Shown: positions 26,793 through 35,933, numbered from the stretch's first letter. The stretch: 51,437 nt of DNA from an uncultured Eubacteriales bacterium (GCA_934454655.1 CAKSFK010000014.1:1-51437), one strand, 5' to 3'. Notes: generated by a model not told the origin, from the letters alone. A program made the numbers and translations.

Positions 26793-26819
26793 CCGTTTTG
26801 TACCAAATGCCTTGTTCGG

Positions 26820-28100
26820 TCAGCTGTTGCTTTCCGTGAGCTTTTCAAGCGCGGCATACTTTACCGCGGTGCAAAGCACAACGGAGGCTTTTTTAATATC
26901 CTCAACCGACGGGTAGGACGGCGCTATTCTGAGGTTAGAGTCGCTCGGGTCCTCGCCGTAGGGGTAGGTGGCGCCCGCCGGGGTAAGTATCATTCCTGCG
27001 TTCGCGCACAGCTGCTCAACGCGTTTCGCGCAGCCTTCCATAACGTTAAGGCTTATAAAGTAACCGCCGCGGGGATTTGTCCACCTTGCGATACCCGTGC
27101 CGTCAAGCTGTTTTTCAAGCTCCGTAAGCACGCTTTCAAATTTGGGCCTTAAAATGTCGGCGTGTTTCTTCATATGCGCCTTTATATCGGCGGGAGTTTT
27201 AAACATTCTTGCGTGCCTTAACTGGTTAAGCTTATCGGGGCCTATGGTCTGATATTTCATTCTGCCCTTTAAAAGCGCAACGTTATTGGGGCTTGCCGCT
27301 TCCACCGCAACGCCCGCGCCCGGGAAGGTTATTTTTGAGGTTGAGGTGAAAATTATGGGAAGGTCGGGGTTGCCCGCCTTCACGCATTCATCGTAGATGT
27401 TAAGCAGGGTATCGCCCTCGTCATACAGGTCGTGAACGGCGTACGCGTTGTCCCAGAATATTCTGAAATCGCCTGCCGCGGGTTTTATATGTGCCATTCG
27501 CCTTACAACCTCGTCGGAATAGGTTATGCCCTCGGGGTTTGAATATTTCGGAACGCACCAGATACCCTTAACGCTTTCGTCCTTTACAAGCTCGTCCACC
27601 CTGTCCATATCCGGCCCGTCACCGTTCATCGGCACTGGTATCAGCTTAAAGCCGAAGTATTCGGTTATGGCAAAGTGGCGGTCATACCCCGGAACGGGGC
27701 AGAGGAACTTAAGCTTTCCCTGACGGCACCACGGCTCGCCGCCCATACCGTGCGTCATTGCCTGGGCAATGGTATCAAACATCATATTAAGTGATGAGTT
27801 GCCGCCCACTATTATCTGCTCGGGTTCAAGGCCGAGTATCTTTCCGAAAAGGGTTTTAAGCTCGGTAAGGCCGTCAAGTCCGCCGTAGTTGCGGCAGTCT
27901 ATCCCGCTTATATTTTTAAAGCCCGTGTCGTTTCCCACAAGGTCAAACATTTTTTCGCTGAGGTCCATATTGTCAAATCCGGGTTTGCCCCTTGACATAT
28001 CGAGCGACAGGTGCATTGAGCGCAGATGCTCATACTCGTGCCGCACGGCTTTGAATTCTTCCTCAAGCTCTTCACGGTTCATGCTTAAATAATCCAACAT
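26820..28100 (-). CDS. PLP-dependent aminotransferase (class I, Asp_aminotransf type)
   Basis: A 426-residue fold-type I aminotransferase. GGNSSLNMMFDTIAQAM near 90-110, NPEGITYSD, WDNAYAVHDL and TSTSKITFPGAG (PLP lysine) are visible. It resembles the group annotated as aspartate or alanine-glyoxylate aminotransferase-like (Pfam Asp_aminotransf), common in Clostridia. Substrate is not readable. TAGGAGGC precedes the ATG. No aminotransfer partner is nearby. Confidence 0.88.
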   Translation of the reverse strand: MLDYLSMNREELEEEFKAVRHEYEHLRSMHLSLDMSRGKPGFDNMDLSEKMFDLVGNDTGFKNISGIDCRNYGGLDGLTELKTLFGKILGLEPEQIIVGGNSSLNMMFDTIAQAMTHGMGGEPWCRQGKLKFLCPVPGYDRHFAITEYFGFKLIPVPMNGDGPDMDRVDELVKDESVKGIWCVPKYSNPEGITYSDEVVRRMAHIKPAAGDFRIFWDNAYAVHDLYDEGDTLLNIYDECVKAGNPDLPIIFTSTSKITFPGAGVAVEAASPNNVALLKGRMKYQTIGPDKLNQLRHARMFKTPADIKAHMKKHADILRPKFESVLTELEKQLDGTGIARWTNPRGGYFISLNVMEGCAKRVEQLCANAGMILTPAGATYPYGEDPSDSNLRIAPSYPSVEDIKKASVVLCTAVKYAALEKLTESNS

Positions 28101-28128
28101 AATTATTTGCCTCCTAAATGGTGTCTTG

Positions 28129-28842
28129 TCAGTCCGTTTTGCAGGTGCCGCGGTCGGCTGACACCGCTTTGCCGCTCCTTTTTTGCGCTATTCGGTCGGG
28201 CAGAATGTAGGCGAACGGATATGAAACCGCGCACACTGCCAAAGCGGCATATATATCAATGACCGAGTGCTGTTTTAAGAACACGGTCGATATACTTATT
28301 GCAATTGTAATAATCCATAAGGTTAACTGCCAAAGCGGCGTTTTAAAGCGCTTTATGTGCCAGGTGGTGAAAAGCACCGCGAACGAACCTATAACGTGGA
28401 GCGAGGGACAGACATTCGTGTTTGTATCAAACTCGTAAAGCGCCTTTACGACCCACACGCAGAAGTTGTCGCGCTCAAATTCGGCGGGCCTTAATTCCTG
28501 ACAGGTGGGATACACCAGATATATTACCGTTGTTACGGTGTAGGTTATAATTATAAAATACATAAGCTTTTTAAATGCCGGAACATCAAAAAGAAGGGTG
28601 TATATATGTATTCCCACCAAAAAGACAAACCAAAAATAATAGGGGAAAACAAAATATTCGCAAAAGGGTATTTTGCTGTCGAAATCGGAAACTACCGGGT
28701 GATAAGTAAGGCTCAGTCCCCTTTCCATAAGCCAGAACATAAGACCGTATACCGGCCAGTAAAGCAGGAGGAAAAGATGTTTAAAATCGGGCGAATTAAG
28801 CTTTTCGCCGCGGAACAGTCTTTTATAATCTACCATAAGCAA
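28129..28842 (-). CDS. PAP2 superfamily membrane phosphatase
   Basis: A 237-residue protein with about six membrane spans. CPSLHVIGSFAV and KQHSVIDIYAALAV give the phosphatase SLH and HxxxD motifs of the PAP2 / inositolphosphotransferase family. Likely substrates are phosphatidate, an isoprenyl diphosphate, or a lipid headgroup. The start may be TTG at 28842 (AAGGA at good distance) or ATG at 28836. It overlaps the glycosyltransferase gene and probably works in the same lipid pathway. Confidence 0.8.
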   Translation of the reverse strand: MLMVDYKRLFRGEKLNSPDFKHLFLLLYWPVYGLMFWLMERGLSLTYHPVVSDFDSKIPFCEYFVFPYYFWFVFLVGIHIYTLLFDVPAFKKLMYFIIITYTVTTVIYLVYPTCQELRPAEFERDNFCVWVVKALYEFDTNTNVCPSLHVIGSFAVLFTTWHIKRFKTPLWQLTLWIITIAISISTVFLKQHSVIDIYAALAVCAVSYPFAYILPDRIAQKRSGKAVSADRGTCKTD

Positions 28843-29953
28843 GATCTACATCCTTAAGAATATAATCGTATATTGATACTGCGGCGTGCCCCGTAAATTC
28901 ACGGTTGAGAGTATCCGACATTTCTTTAAGCCTTTCGGGATTTTCAAGGCAGTCGCACACATCGTCGCATATCTGCATTTCGGTTTCGGGCATATCGGCA
29001 CAGCCGTTTTTAAGGAAAAACTCGTAATTGCGCGTTTCACAGCCCGGAACGGCGTCAATAAATATCATAGGCAGTGCCTTAACGGCGGCCTCGGTTGAGC
29101 TGAGTCCGCCCGGTTTTGTTAAAATAAGGTCGGCAGCGTCCATATAAAGCGGCATACGCTTTGTAAAGCCGACTATACGCACATTTTCGGGCTGGGAATG
29201 TTTTGTGAGCGATTTGTAAAGCTTAACGTTGCTGCCGCATATTACAACCAGCACCGCGTCCGACGGCAGCTGCTGCGGCAGGTACTCGGAGAGGGTCTTT
29301 ATGGGGCCGCAGCCCATACTTCCGCACATTAAAAGCACGGCTTTGCCGTATTTATCAAGCGAAAGGGCTTTTTTTGCCTCGGCTTTATCGGTATGTTGAT
29401 AAAAATCGCTTCTTACCGGTATGCCCGACGGCACAATGCGCGTATGCGGTATTCCGTTCTGCACAAATTCGGGAATGAGCGCGCGGTGGGGTATAAAATA
29501 GGCGTCCATTGAGGTCTGACCCACACCCGGCGAGCAGGTGTAATCGGTCGCGATAAAATAAGATTTCAAAGAGCATTTGCGGCGTTTTTTAAGCTCGGTC
29601 ATCATCATTGCCGAGAAAACGTGCGTGCATATAACGGCATCGAAGTCTGCCGACGAGAGATAGCCGTTAAGCTCCTCACAGCCCCTTATAACAAGCTCAT
29701 ACATCAGTGATTCCGAGCCGTTTTTGGGCGGGTGATTTTCTTCAAACCTGTAACTTACGCCGAAAAGCTTGGGCATTTTTCTGTATATAAAAATGTGACC
29801 CTTGCTTATAAGCTTTGATTTTTCGGGCGACCAGAACGCCAAAGCGTCCTTTATTTCACAAATATGACCCTGCTTTTCAAAACATTCCTTTAATGCGCGC
29901 GCGGCGGAATTATGCCCCTCGCCTGTATTGCACGAAAGTATCAGCAGACGCAT
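28823..29953 (-). CDS. Glycolipid glycosyltransferase, MGDG synthase / UgtP type (GT28)
   Basis: A 376-residue protein. LILSCNTGEGHNSAARAL at the start is the acceptor-side signature of monogalactosyldiacylglycerol synthases and UgtP, and LTKPGGLSSTEAAVKALPMIF is the UDP-sugar binding motif. It should add glucose or galactose to diacylglycerol on the cytoplasmic membrane face, making the glycolipid used as membrane component or lipoteichoic acid anchor. GAGGAG precedes the ATG, which overlaps the upstream gene by 13 bp. Confidence 0.88.
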   Translation of the reverse strand: MRLLILSCNTGEGHNSAARALKECFEKQGHICEIKDALAFWSPEKSKLISKGHIFIYRKMPKLFGVSYRFEENHPPKNGSESLMYELVIRGCEELNGYLSSADFDAVICTHVFSAMMMTELKKRRKCSLKSYFIATDYTCSPGVGQTSMDAYFIPHRALIPEFVQNGIPHTRIVPSGIPVRSDFYQHTDKAEAKKALSLDKYGKAVLLMCGSMGCGPIKTLSEYLPQQLPSDAVLVVICGSNVKLYKSLTKHSQPENVRIVGFTKRMPLYMDAADLILTKPGGLSSTEAAVKALPMIFIDAVPGCETRNYEFFLKNGCADMPETEMQICDDVCDCLENPERLKEMSDTLNREFTGHAAVSIYDYILKDVDLAYGRL

Positions 29954-30423
29954 TTTCTTTTCTCCTCACGTTTTTTCAGTCTGTTCTTAAGGGATGTAAG
30001 GTGCGGGCGGTTATACCGCTGGATCAATATAAACGGGATATTGCAGAAAATAAACACAAACATTAAAACCACACCCGTGGAATTTTTCCATATGAAGTAT
30101 ATGCCTATCGACAAAACGCAGAGGCATTGATGTATAAACTCCGCAACGCAGGTTTCCTTTAAAAGCGCGCCCACGCTTTCGCTTGTCGCGTCAAACGTGA
30201 CGCGCTTCGGCAGCATATCGCGCATAATGCGGCTCATATCCGGCAATTTTGTTTTCCAGCTTCTTATTCCTATTTTTTCATATATCCTGCCGTTTTTTTC
30301 AAAGGCATATATTCTGTAAGGAAACTTGTTTTCGCTGAACCAGCCGCGCGGCATGGACTCGCCGATATAATGAGCAAGGATACCTATTACAGCAACATAT
30401 ACAATGCTCATTAATAGTTTCAT
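29941..30423 (-). CDS. Small membrane protein, CrtO-like acyltransferase family
   Basis: A 160-residue protein with a helix at each end and the central segment IRSWKTKLPDMSRIMRDMLPKR. The WKxxxPD pattern resembles glycosyl-4,4'-diaponeurosporenoate acyltransferase (CrtO) of staphyloxanthin synthesis. Family members are widespread in Clostridia that have no carotenoid genes, and none are visible here. The overlap with the GT28 gene suggests acylation of a glycolipid. Assignment is by eye. Confidence 0.6.
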   Translation of the reverse strand: MKLLMSIVYVAVIGILAHYIGESMPRGWFSENKFPYRIYAFEKNGRIYEKIGIRSWKTKLPDMSRIMRDMLPKRVTFDATSESVGALLKETCVAEFIHQCLCVLSIGIYFIWKNSTGVVLMFVFIFCNIPFILIQRYNRPHLTSLKNRLKKREEKRKCVC

Positions 30424-30427
30424 ACAA

Positions 30428-31048
30428 TCATCCTATCACTGAAAGCACAATAAGCATTGTGCCTTCGGAAAATGAAATTTCAACGTCGTCTTTCCATTCG
30501 TTGCTTACGCCCACGGGGAAAACATTTGTAAGCCGGGCGTTTTCAAGCGGATATTCCGCACCCGAAACGGTAACGCCGCAAAGGCGGTCGCCCAGTGAAA
30601 ACAGCGAAAGCGAACAGCCTTTTCTTTTATTTAAGGTTATGCGGCGCGGGCCTGTAACATACAAGGTATTTTTTTTATCGCAAAAGCGGACAAACGCACC
30701 GTTTTCAGCCGCAAACGCGGCGGACTGGATGTTTGCCACGGTGTGGTCGAGCCTTCCGCCCAGAGCGCAGTAAAGGGTTATATCGCGAAATCCGCTTTTC
30801 AGCGCATATCTTACCGCGGCAAGGGTATCCGTATCGTCCTTTTTGCAGGGTAGAGCAAGCCTTTTTATATCGGGCGGAACTTCACCCGAAAAGGAATCTC
30901 CGTCGCCCACGAAAAGGTCGGGCTTTACACCGCATTTAAGCGCGTATTCAAGACCCTTGTCGCAAGCTATAACAAAATCTGAATTTTCAATTTCGCAAAG
31001 CGGAGAAAAATCTCCCCCGGATATTATCGCGCAGAGCCTATTGCTCAT
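30428..31048 (-). CDS. thiN: Thiamine diphosphokinase
   Basis: Converts thiamine to thiamine diphosphate with ATP. The 206-residue protein has DFVIACDKGLEYAL, GDGDSF, KKDDTDT and GGRLDHTVANI, all characteristic of ThiN/TPK. The start overlaps the aspS end by 11 bp. It may serve the operon's TPP enzyme as well as central metabolism. Confidence 0.92.
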   Translation of the reverse strand: MSNRLCAIISGGDFSPLCEIENSDFVIACDKGLEYALKCGVKPDLFVGDGDSFSGEVPPDIKRLALPCKKDDTDTLAAVRYALKSGFRDITLYCALGGRLDHTVANIQSAAFAAENGAFVRFCDKKNTLYVTGPRRITLNKRKGCSLSLFSLGDRLCGVTVSGAEYPLENARLTNVFPVGVSNEWKDDVEISFSEGTMLIVLSVIG

Positions 31049-32828
31049 TTTCTTCGTTTATAACGGCAATGGCAAGCTCCTTAAGCTGCTCGCCGTCAAC
31101 CTCAGCCGGTGCGCCCGACATAAGCTCGCTTGAGTTTGAAACCTTGGGGAAAGCAAGTACGTCGCGCAGGCTGTCGCACCCGCAAAGCAGCATTGTAAGG
31201 CGGTCAAGACCCAGTCCCATTCCGCCGTGGGGAGGAGCGCCGTACTTAAACGCGTCGGTAAGAAATCCAAACTTGCGGTAGGACTCTTCGTCCGAAAGAC
31301 CCAGCGCCTCAAACATATGCTTTTGCAGAGCGGGGTCGGTAATACGTATCGAACCGCTCGACAGCTCAATGCCGTTAAGCACAAGGTCGTATGCGTCGGC
31401 AAAAACCTTTTCGGGAGCGGTGTCAAGGTACTGCACGCACTCGTCAAGCGGTTTTGTGAACGGGTGGTGCATAGCGTCCCAGTGACCCGTTTCCTCGTTA
31501 TATTCAAAGAAGGGGAATTCGGTTATCCAAAGGAAATTGAACCGTTCGGGGATAATATCAAGTCGTTTCGCAACCGTAAGGCGCAGAGCGCCCAGAACCG
31601 CAAGAACGGTTTTTTTGCGGTCTGCCGCAAACAGCACAACATCGCCCTTTTCGGCGCCGGTGCGCTTTATAACAGCCTGCATTTCGTCCTCGGTCATAAA
31701 CTTCGCAAAGGAGCAGGTGGGGGTATCGTCCACCCAGCGAATAAACGCAAGACCCTTAGCTCCTATGCCCTTTGCCTCTTCGGTAAGCTTATCAATTTCT
31801 TTTCTTGTGTAAACGCCGGCGGCATTCTTTGCGGTTATCGCCCTTACCGTGCCGCCGTTTTTAACGGCGTCGGCAAACACGCCGAAGCCGCAGTTTTCCG
31901 CAATGTCGGATATATCCTTAATCTTCATATCGAACCGCGTGTCGGGCTTATCCGAACCGTAGTTTTCCATAGCCTCGGTATATGTAAGGCGCGGGAGCGG
32001 AGTGGGTATATCCGTTCCGAGAACCTCTTTGAACAGGCGCTTTACATAGCCTTCGGCAATTTTAAAGATATCTTCGCGTTCAACAAACGACATTTCAAGG
32101 TCAATCTGCGTAAATTCGGGCTGACGGTCGGCACGCAGGTCCTCATCGCGGTAGCAGCGTGCTATCTGCATATAGCGGTCAAAACCCGAAAGCATAAGCA
32201 GCTGTTTATAAAGCTGGGGAGACTGCGGCAGTGCAAAAAAGCTGCCTTTTTTAACTCTGGACGGTACAAGATAGTCCCTCGCGCCCTCGGGTGTGGATTT
32301 AATAAGGGTGGGGGTTTCTATTTCAATAAACCCGTTTTCATCAAAATAATCGCGGGTAACCTTGGCGATTTTATGACGCATCAATATATTGCGCTGAAGG
32401 GGCGGACGGCGCAGATCGAGATATCTGTATTTAAGGCGCAGTTCCTCCTTGGCGCCCGTTTCGGGCAGAATTTCAAACGGCGGAGTTTCGCTGGCACCCA
32501 GTATTTTAAGCTCGGTCACCTCAATTTCAATATCGCCCGTCGGTATTTCGGTATTTACGGAGGAGCGCATACGCACCTTTCCCTTTGCCATAACCACAAA
32601 TTCGCTTCTGAGCGTTGCCGCCTTTTCAAAGACTGCCTTATCGGTCGTATCGTCAAAAGCCAGCTGAACAATGCCGCTGCGGTCACGCAGATCGACAAAA
32701 ATAAGACCGCCCAAGTCCCTTTGTCTTTGCACCCAGCCCGCAACAACAACTTCGCTGTTTATTTTTTCCTTTGTAAGTGTGCCGCAGTAATCGGTACGTT
32801 TCATACCGTTCATTCTGTCAAGCGTCAA
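31038..32828 (-). CDS. aspS: Aspartyl-tRNA synthetase (bacterial type)
   Basis: Class II synthetase of 596 residues. N-terminal OB-fold with GWVQRQRDLGGLIFVDLRDRSGIVQ, motif 1/2 around FIEIETPTLIKSTPEGARDYLVPSR and RCYRDEDLRADRQPEFTQID, a GAD domain insert, and GLGLDRLTMLLCG as motif 3. The start is probably TTG at 32828 (AGAGGTG 7 bp upstream) with ATG at 32813 as alternative. Whether it is discriminating or also charges tRNA-Asn cannot be told here. Confidence 0.96.
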   Translation of the reverse strand: MTLDRMNGMKRTDYCGTLTKEKINSEVVVAGWVQRQRDLGGLIFVDLRDRSGIVQLAFDDTTDKAVFEKAATLRSEFVVMAKGKVRMRSSVNTEIPTGDIEIEVTELKILGASETPPFEILPETGAKEELRLKYRYLDLRRPPLQRNILMRHKIAKVTRDYFDENGFIEIETPTLIKSTPEGARDYLVPSRVKKGSFFALPQSPQLYKQLLMLSGFDRYMQIARCYRDEDLRADRQPEFTQIDLEMSFVEREDIFKIAEGYVKRLFKEVLGTDIPTPLPRLTYTEAMENYGSDKPDTRFDMKIKDISDIAENCGFGVFADAVKNGGTVRAITAKNAAGVYTRKEIDKLTEEAKGIGAKGLAFIRWVDDTPTCSFAKFMTEDEMQAVIKRTGAEKGDVVLFAADRKKTVLAVLGALRLTVAKRLDIIPERFNFLWITEFPFFEYNEETGHWDAMHHPFTKPLDECVQYLDTAPEKVFADAYDLVLNGIELSSGSIRITDPALQKHMFEALGLSDEESYRKFGFLTDAFKYGAPPHGGMGLGLDRLTMLLCGCDSLRDVLAFPKVSNSSELMSGAPAEVDGEQLKELAIAVINEENEQ

Positions 32829-32854
32829 TTCAAAACACCTCTTAAAGTTGAATA

Positions 32855-32872
32855 GGCGGTCTTTCGACCGCC
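32855..32872 (-). other. GNRA-capped hairpin between hisS and aspS
   Basis: Arms GGCGGTC / GACCGCC with a GAAA tetraloop on the minus-strand RNA, in the 51-bp gap before the aspS ribosome binding site. There is no T-tract directly after it. Probably an RNA processing or stability element. Confidence 0.5.
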
Positions 32873-32879
32873 GGAGTCT

Positions 32880-34190
32880 TTAATTATTCAATATGCTTTC
32901 CTCAAGCTTTTCAAGCGCGGATGAGTGCAGCGCGTTTAAAAGCTCTTCGGACAAATTATCAAGCGATACTTCGGTTTCGCCGCCGCTCGCCATGTTTTTA
33001 AGGCGAACCCTGCCCGCTTCAAGCTCATTATCGCCGAGAACGGCTGTAAATTCCGCACCCAGCTTATCGGCGTACTTCATCTGTGCTTTAAGTCCCCTGC
33101 CGCATATATCGGTCTGAGCCTTAAAGCCCTCGCGCCTTAACACGGCGCAAAGCTCCGTCGCCTTAAGCGAGGCGTTTTCGCCCAGAGCCGCAATGTAAAG
33201 GTCGCACGGGGAGGGACGCGGAAGTTCGGTTTTCTGAGCCGCAAGCAGCAGCATAATGCGCTCAATGCCCATTGCAAAACCGAGCGACGGAACGTCGGGG
33301 CCGCCCATTTGGGAGATAAGTCCGTCATACCTGCCGCCGCCGCACACGGTGGACTGGGCGCCTATATCGCCCGAAACAAACTCAAAAACGGTTCTTGTGT
33401 AATAATCAAGTCCCCTTACAATGTGGGGGTTGACCTTAAAGCTTATATTTTCAGCGGCAAGGTATTTCTGCACCGTCTCAAAGTGTTCGCGGCAGTCGTC
33501 GCACAGGTAATCGGTAACAACCGGAGCGCCTGCGGCAATTTTTCCGCACACGGGGGATTTGCAATCAAGAATTCTCATAGGGTTGCGGCAAAGCCTGTCC
33601 TTGCAGGTATCGCACAATTCATCAACGTGTTTCTCAAAGTAAGCCTTAAGCGCCGCAACATAGTCTTTGCGGCATTCGGGACAGCCGATGGAGTTTATTT
33701 CAAGCGAAATTTTTTCTATCCCTACAGAATCCAGCACCTGTTTTGCAAGGGCGATAACCTCCGCATCCGCTAAGGGAGCGGCGGCACCTATGCATTCAAC
33801 GCCGAACTGGTGAAATTCGCGCAGTCTGCCCGCCTGAGGCTTTTCGTAGCGGTAGCACCCGCCCACATACGCCGCCTTTACGGGCAGCGCGCCGTTTACA
33901 AGGCCTTTTTCTATTGCGCTTCTTATAACCCCGGCGGTAAACTCGGGACGCAGGGTAACGGAGCGCCCGCCCTTATCATTAAAGGTATACATTTCCTTTT
34001 GCACAACGTCGGTGGTATCGCCTACGCTGCGTAAAAAAACTTCCGTGTGTTCGAAAACCGGCACGCGGATCTCATTAAAACCGTAAAGAGCCGCGGTTTC
34101 AAGCATTTTACCCTCAACAAACTGCCATTTAAAGCTGTCAAGCGGCAAAACATCTCCCGTTCCCTTTACGGCACGGTTAATTTCGGACAT
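32880..34190 (-). CDS. hisS: Histidyl-tRNA synthetase
   Basis: Class II synthetase, 436 residues. Motifs: VKGTGDVLP at the N-terminus, RPEFTAGVIRS, YRYEKPQAGRLREFHQFG (motif 2), the histidine-specific GLDYYTRTVFEF, and GFAMGIERIML (motif 3), with the anticodon-binding domain after about 340. AGGAG precedes the ATG. It starts only 14 bp after mgsA, so no T-box leader can be present. Confidence 0.96.
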   Translation of the reverse strand: MSEINRAVKGTGDVLPLDSFKWQFVEGKMLETAALYGFNEIRVPVFEHTEVFLRSVGDTTDVVQKEMYTFNDKGGRSVTLRPEFTAGVIRSAIEKGLVNGALPVKAAYVGGCYRYEKPQAGRLREFHQFGVECIGAAAPLADAEVIALAKQVLDSVGIEKISLEINSIGCPECRKDYVAALKAYFEKHVDELCDTCKDRLCRNPMRILDCKSPVCGKIAAGAPVVTDYLCDDCREHFETVQKYLAAENISFKVNPHIVRGLDYYTRTVFEFVSGDIGAQSTVCGGGRYDGLISQMGGPDVPSLGFAMGIERIMLLLAAQKTELPRPSPCDLYIAALGENASLKATELCAVLRREGFKAQTDICGRGLKAQMKYADKLGAEFTAVLGDNELEAGRVRLKNMASGGETEVSLDNLSEELLNALHSSALEKLEESILNN

Positions 34191-34204
34191 ACATTCCGCT
34201 CCTG

Positions 34205-34609
34205 TTATTTATTGTTTTTTACAATTTCGCGCCAGTCAAGATCGCCGCGCTCAAGCCCGTGAATGAGCATTTCCGCCGTGGCAATATTTGTGGCGACCGG
34301 AATGTTGTGAACGTCGCATAGGCGCAGAAGTGCGCGCTCGTCGGGTTCGTTGGGCTTGGGATTAAGCGGATCGCGGAACATAAGCAGAAGGTCTATCTCG
34401 TCACAGCCTATTCTTGAAGCTATCTGCTGTGCGCCGCCCTGCGAGCCGCCTAAAAATTTAACTATATTAAGACCTGTCGCCTCGGATACCGTTTTTCCGG
34501 TCGCTCCCGTTGCAACAATGTTATATCTGCTTAAAATACCGCAGTATGCTATGCAGAACTGAACCATAAGCTCTTTTTTTGCGTCGTGCGCTATCAGTGC
34601 AATTGTCAT
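34205..34609 (-). CDS. mgsA: Methylglyoxal synthase
   Basis: Converts dihydroxyacetone phosphate to methylglyoxal and phosphate, a bypass of lower glycolysis under phosphate limitation. 134 residues, with ALIAHDAKK at the N-terminus, GATGKT, GGSQGGAQQI, and DLLLMFRDPLNPKPNEPD containing the catalytic Asp. The start at 34609 has AAAGGA 9 bp upstream. Pairing with a minD-type gene is common in Clostridia. Confidence 0.95.
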   Translation of the reverse strand: MTIALIAHDAKKELMVQFCIAYCGILSRYNIVATGATGKTVSEATGLNIVKFLGGSQGGAQQIASRIGCDEIDLLLMFRDPLNPKPNEPDERALLRLCDVHNIPVATNIATAEMLIHGLERGDLDWREIVKNNK

Positions 34610-34623
34610 AATAAAAAATCCTT

Positions 34624-35355
34624 TCATATTTTCTTGGGTTTCGGAAGCAAAATCTGTTCGCCGCCGAGCCTTTTTGCCGTTCTCAAAAATGCCGCCATGG
34701 CTTTGCCGCCGCTTTTTATCCCGTGGTTAAAGGGCAAAAAAGCAAGCTCATCGCTTTTGGGAATGACCCCCGCAAGTCTCAGCCCCGCGCCGTCTATTAC
34801 TTCGTCAATATTTTTCTGAAGTCTGCGCCGCATAAGACCGTATGTAAAGCAGTTGATAACAAGTCTTGAGGGGCGTCCCGCGTCGCCGAGCTTTCGGCTT
34901 ACCGCCGCCGCGTCCCTTACCGATACGGGATCGGGTGTGGCAACGGTTAAAAACAGCGTGTTCTCCGGCAGGCAGGAGTAAAGCGTAAAATCCATACCGG
35001 CGGGAAAATCAAATATTACAATATCGTAAAGCTCACAAAGCTGTTTGGCAAGCCCCGTGAACGAAAACGCGTCTATCCTGCCTATTTCGGACGGTGCCGG
35101 AATAAGATACAGCCCCTCGTGTTCGGGGACGCTGTAAACCGCGTCGTCCGCCTCTCTGCCCGAAAGCACATCCGACAGATCGAAAACGGCGGATTCGTCT
35201 GCACCGAGCATTATGTCAAGACATCTGAGTCCCTCGTCCATATCAACAAGCAAAACCCGTTTATCAAGCTTTAAAAAGGCAAGCGCCAGTCCTACTGACA
35301 CGGTGGATTTGCCGACGCCGCCCTTCCCGGACGTTACGGCATAAGCCTGACTCAT
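34624..35355 (-). CDS. MinD/ParA-family ATPase
   Basis: A 243-residue deviant-Walker ATPase. SGKGGVGKST at 9-18, LLVDMDEGLRCLD (switch I) and DIVIFDFPAGMD (Walker B) are intact. The basic, hydrophobic C-terminal stretch could be a membrane-targeting helix. It resembles MinD, but no minC or minE is present and the fold is shared with FlhG and ParA, so I give no symbol. It may position division or another polar structure. First gene of its operon. Confidence 0.85.
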   Translation of the reverse strand: MSQAYAVTSGKGGVGKSTVSVGLALAFLKLDKRVLLVDMDEGLRCLDIMLGADESAVFDLSDVLSGREADDAVYSVPEHEGLYLIPAPSEIGRIDAFSFTGLAKQLCELYDIVIFDFPAGMDFTLYSCLPENTLFLTVATPDPVSVRDAAAVSRKLGDAGRPSRLVINCFTYGLMRRRLQKNIDEVIDGAGLRLAGVIPKSDELAFLPFNHGIKSGGKAMAAFLRTAKRLGGEQILLPKPKKI

Positions 35356-35417
35356 TTTTAAAGATACCTCACCAACATTGTGTAGGGCGCAGCGGGGTAT
35401 TGATTCCCGTCACGTCT

Positions 35418-35435
35418 GTGCCGCCGCGGCGGCAC
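35418..35435 (-). other. 18-bp perfect palindrome in the minD-like leader
   Basis: GTGCCGCCGCGGCGGCAC lies between the promoter -10 (35451-35456) and the start at 35355, inside the 5' untranslated region or just at the transcription start. It could be an operator or form a GC hairpin in the leader. Confidence 0.5.
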
Positions 35436-35450
35436 AACACATTTTTTAAT

Positions 35451-35479
35451 ATTTTATCACACTTTAACTGCCTTGTCAA
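35451..35479 (-). promoter_or_regulatory. Promoter of the minD-like / mgsA / hisS / aspS operon
   Basis: Minus strand: TTGACA (35474-35479), 17-bp spacer, TAAAAT (35451-35456) with extended TGA. It is separated from the minD-like start by a leader of roughly 90 bases. Confidence 0.8.
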
Positions 35480-35487
35480 TTTTAATA

Positions 35488-35910
35488 TCAACTCTTTTCG
35501 GTCGGCTTTTCAAGCAGTTCGCAAAGCGTTACGCCGCGCAGGTAATCGCAGATTATCTCGTCAAGCTTTTTCCACACGGGGGCAGTCGGGCAAAGCCCCG
35601 ATTTTTCACACCTGCCGTCCTCGGTTATGCAGGCGCAGTTCACCGGCACAAGTCCGCCCTCTGTCGCCTCAATAATTTCAAGCAGGTTGTATTCTTCCGC
35701 CGGCTTTGAAAGCATGTATCCGCCCGATTTTCCGCGGCGGCTTTCAATAAGCCCCGCGCGGCACAGCCTTGCCACTATCGCCTCAAGGTATTTGGGCGAT
35801 ATTTCCCGGCGCCTTGCCACATCGGACAGGGAAACGCACCCGTCCTTTCCGTTTTCGCATATATCAAGCATAACGCGCAGGGCATATCTGCCTTTGGTTG
35901 AGATCATCAT
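35488..35910 (-). CDS. Rrf2 family transcriptional regulator (IscR-like)
   Basis: A 140-residue winged-helix repressor. STKGRYALRVMLDIC at the start and GLIESRRGKSGGYMLSKP in the wing are hallmarks of Rrf2/IscR/CymR proteins. Four cysteines cluster at 92, 94, 101 and 107; C94-X6-C101-X5-C107 resembles the IscR [2Fe-2S] site, so it may sense iron-sulfur status or redox. No isc or suf genes are nearby. It faces away from the phage-type cassette. Confidence 0.92.
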   Translation of the reverse strand: MMISTKGRYALRVMLDICENGKDGCVSLSDVARRREISPKYLEAIVARLCRAGLIESRRGKSGGYMLSKPAEEYNLLEIIEATEGGLVPVNCACITEDGRCEKSGLCPTAPVWKKLDEIICDYLRGVTLCELLEKPTEKS

Positions 35911-35933
35911 TTGCCGTCACCTCTTTAATTCCT

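Noticed and set aside
31227..32855. 542-codon open frame on the plus strand, antisense to aspS
   Set aside because: aspS is full length with all class II motifs. The antisense frame reads as low-complexity shadow sequence.
34191..34204. T-box riboswitch before hisS
   Set aside because: Only 14 bp separate mgsA and hisS, far too short for a T-box leader.
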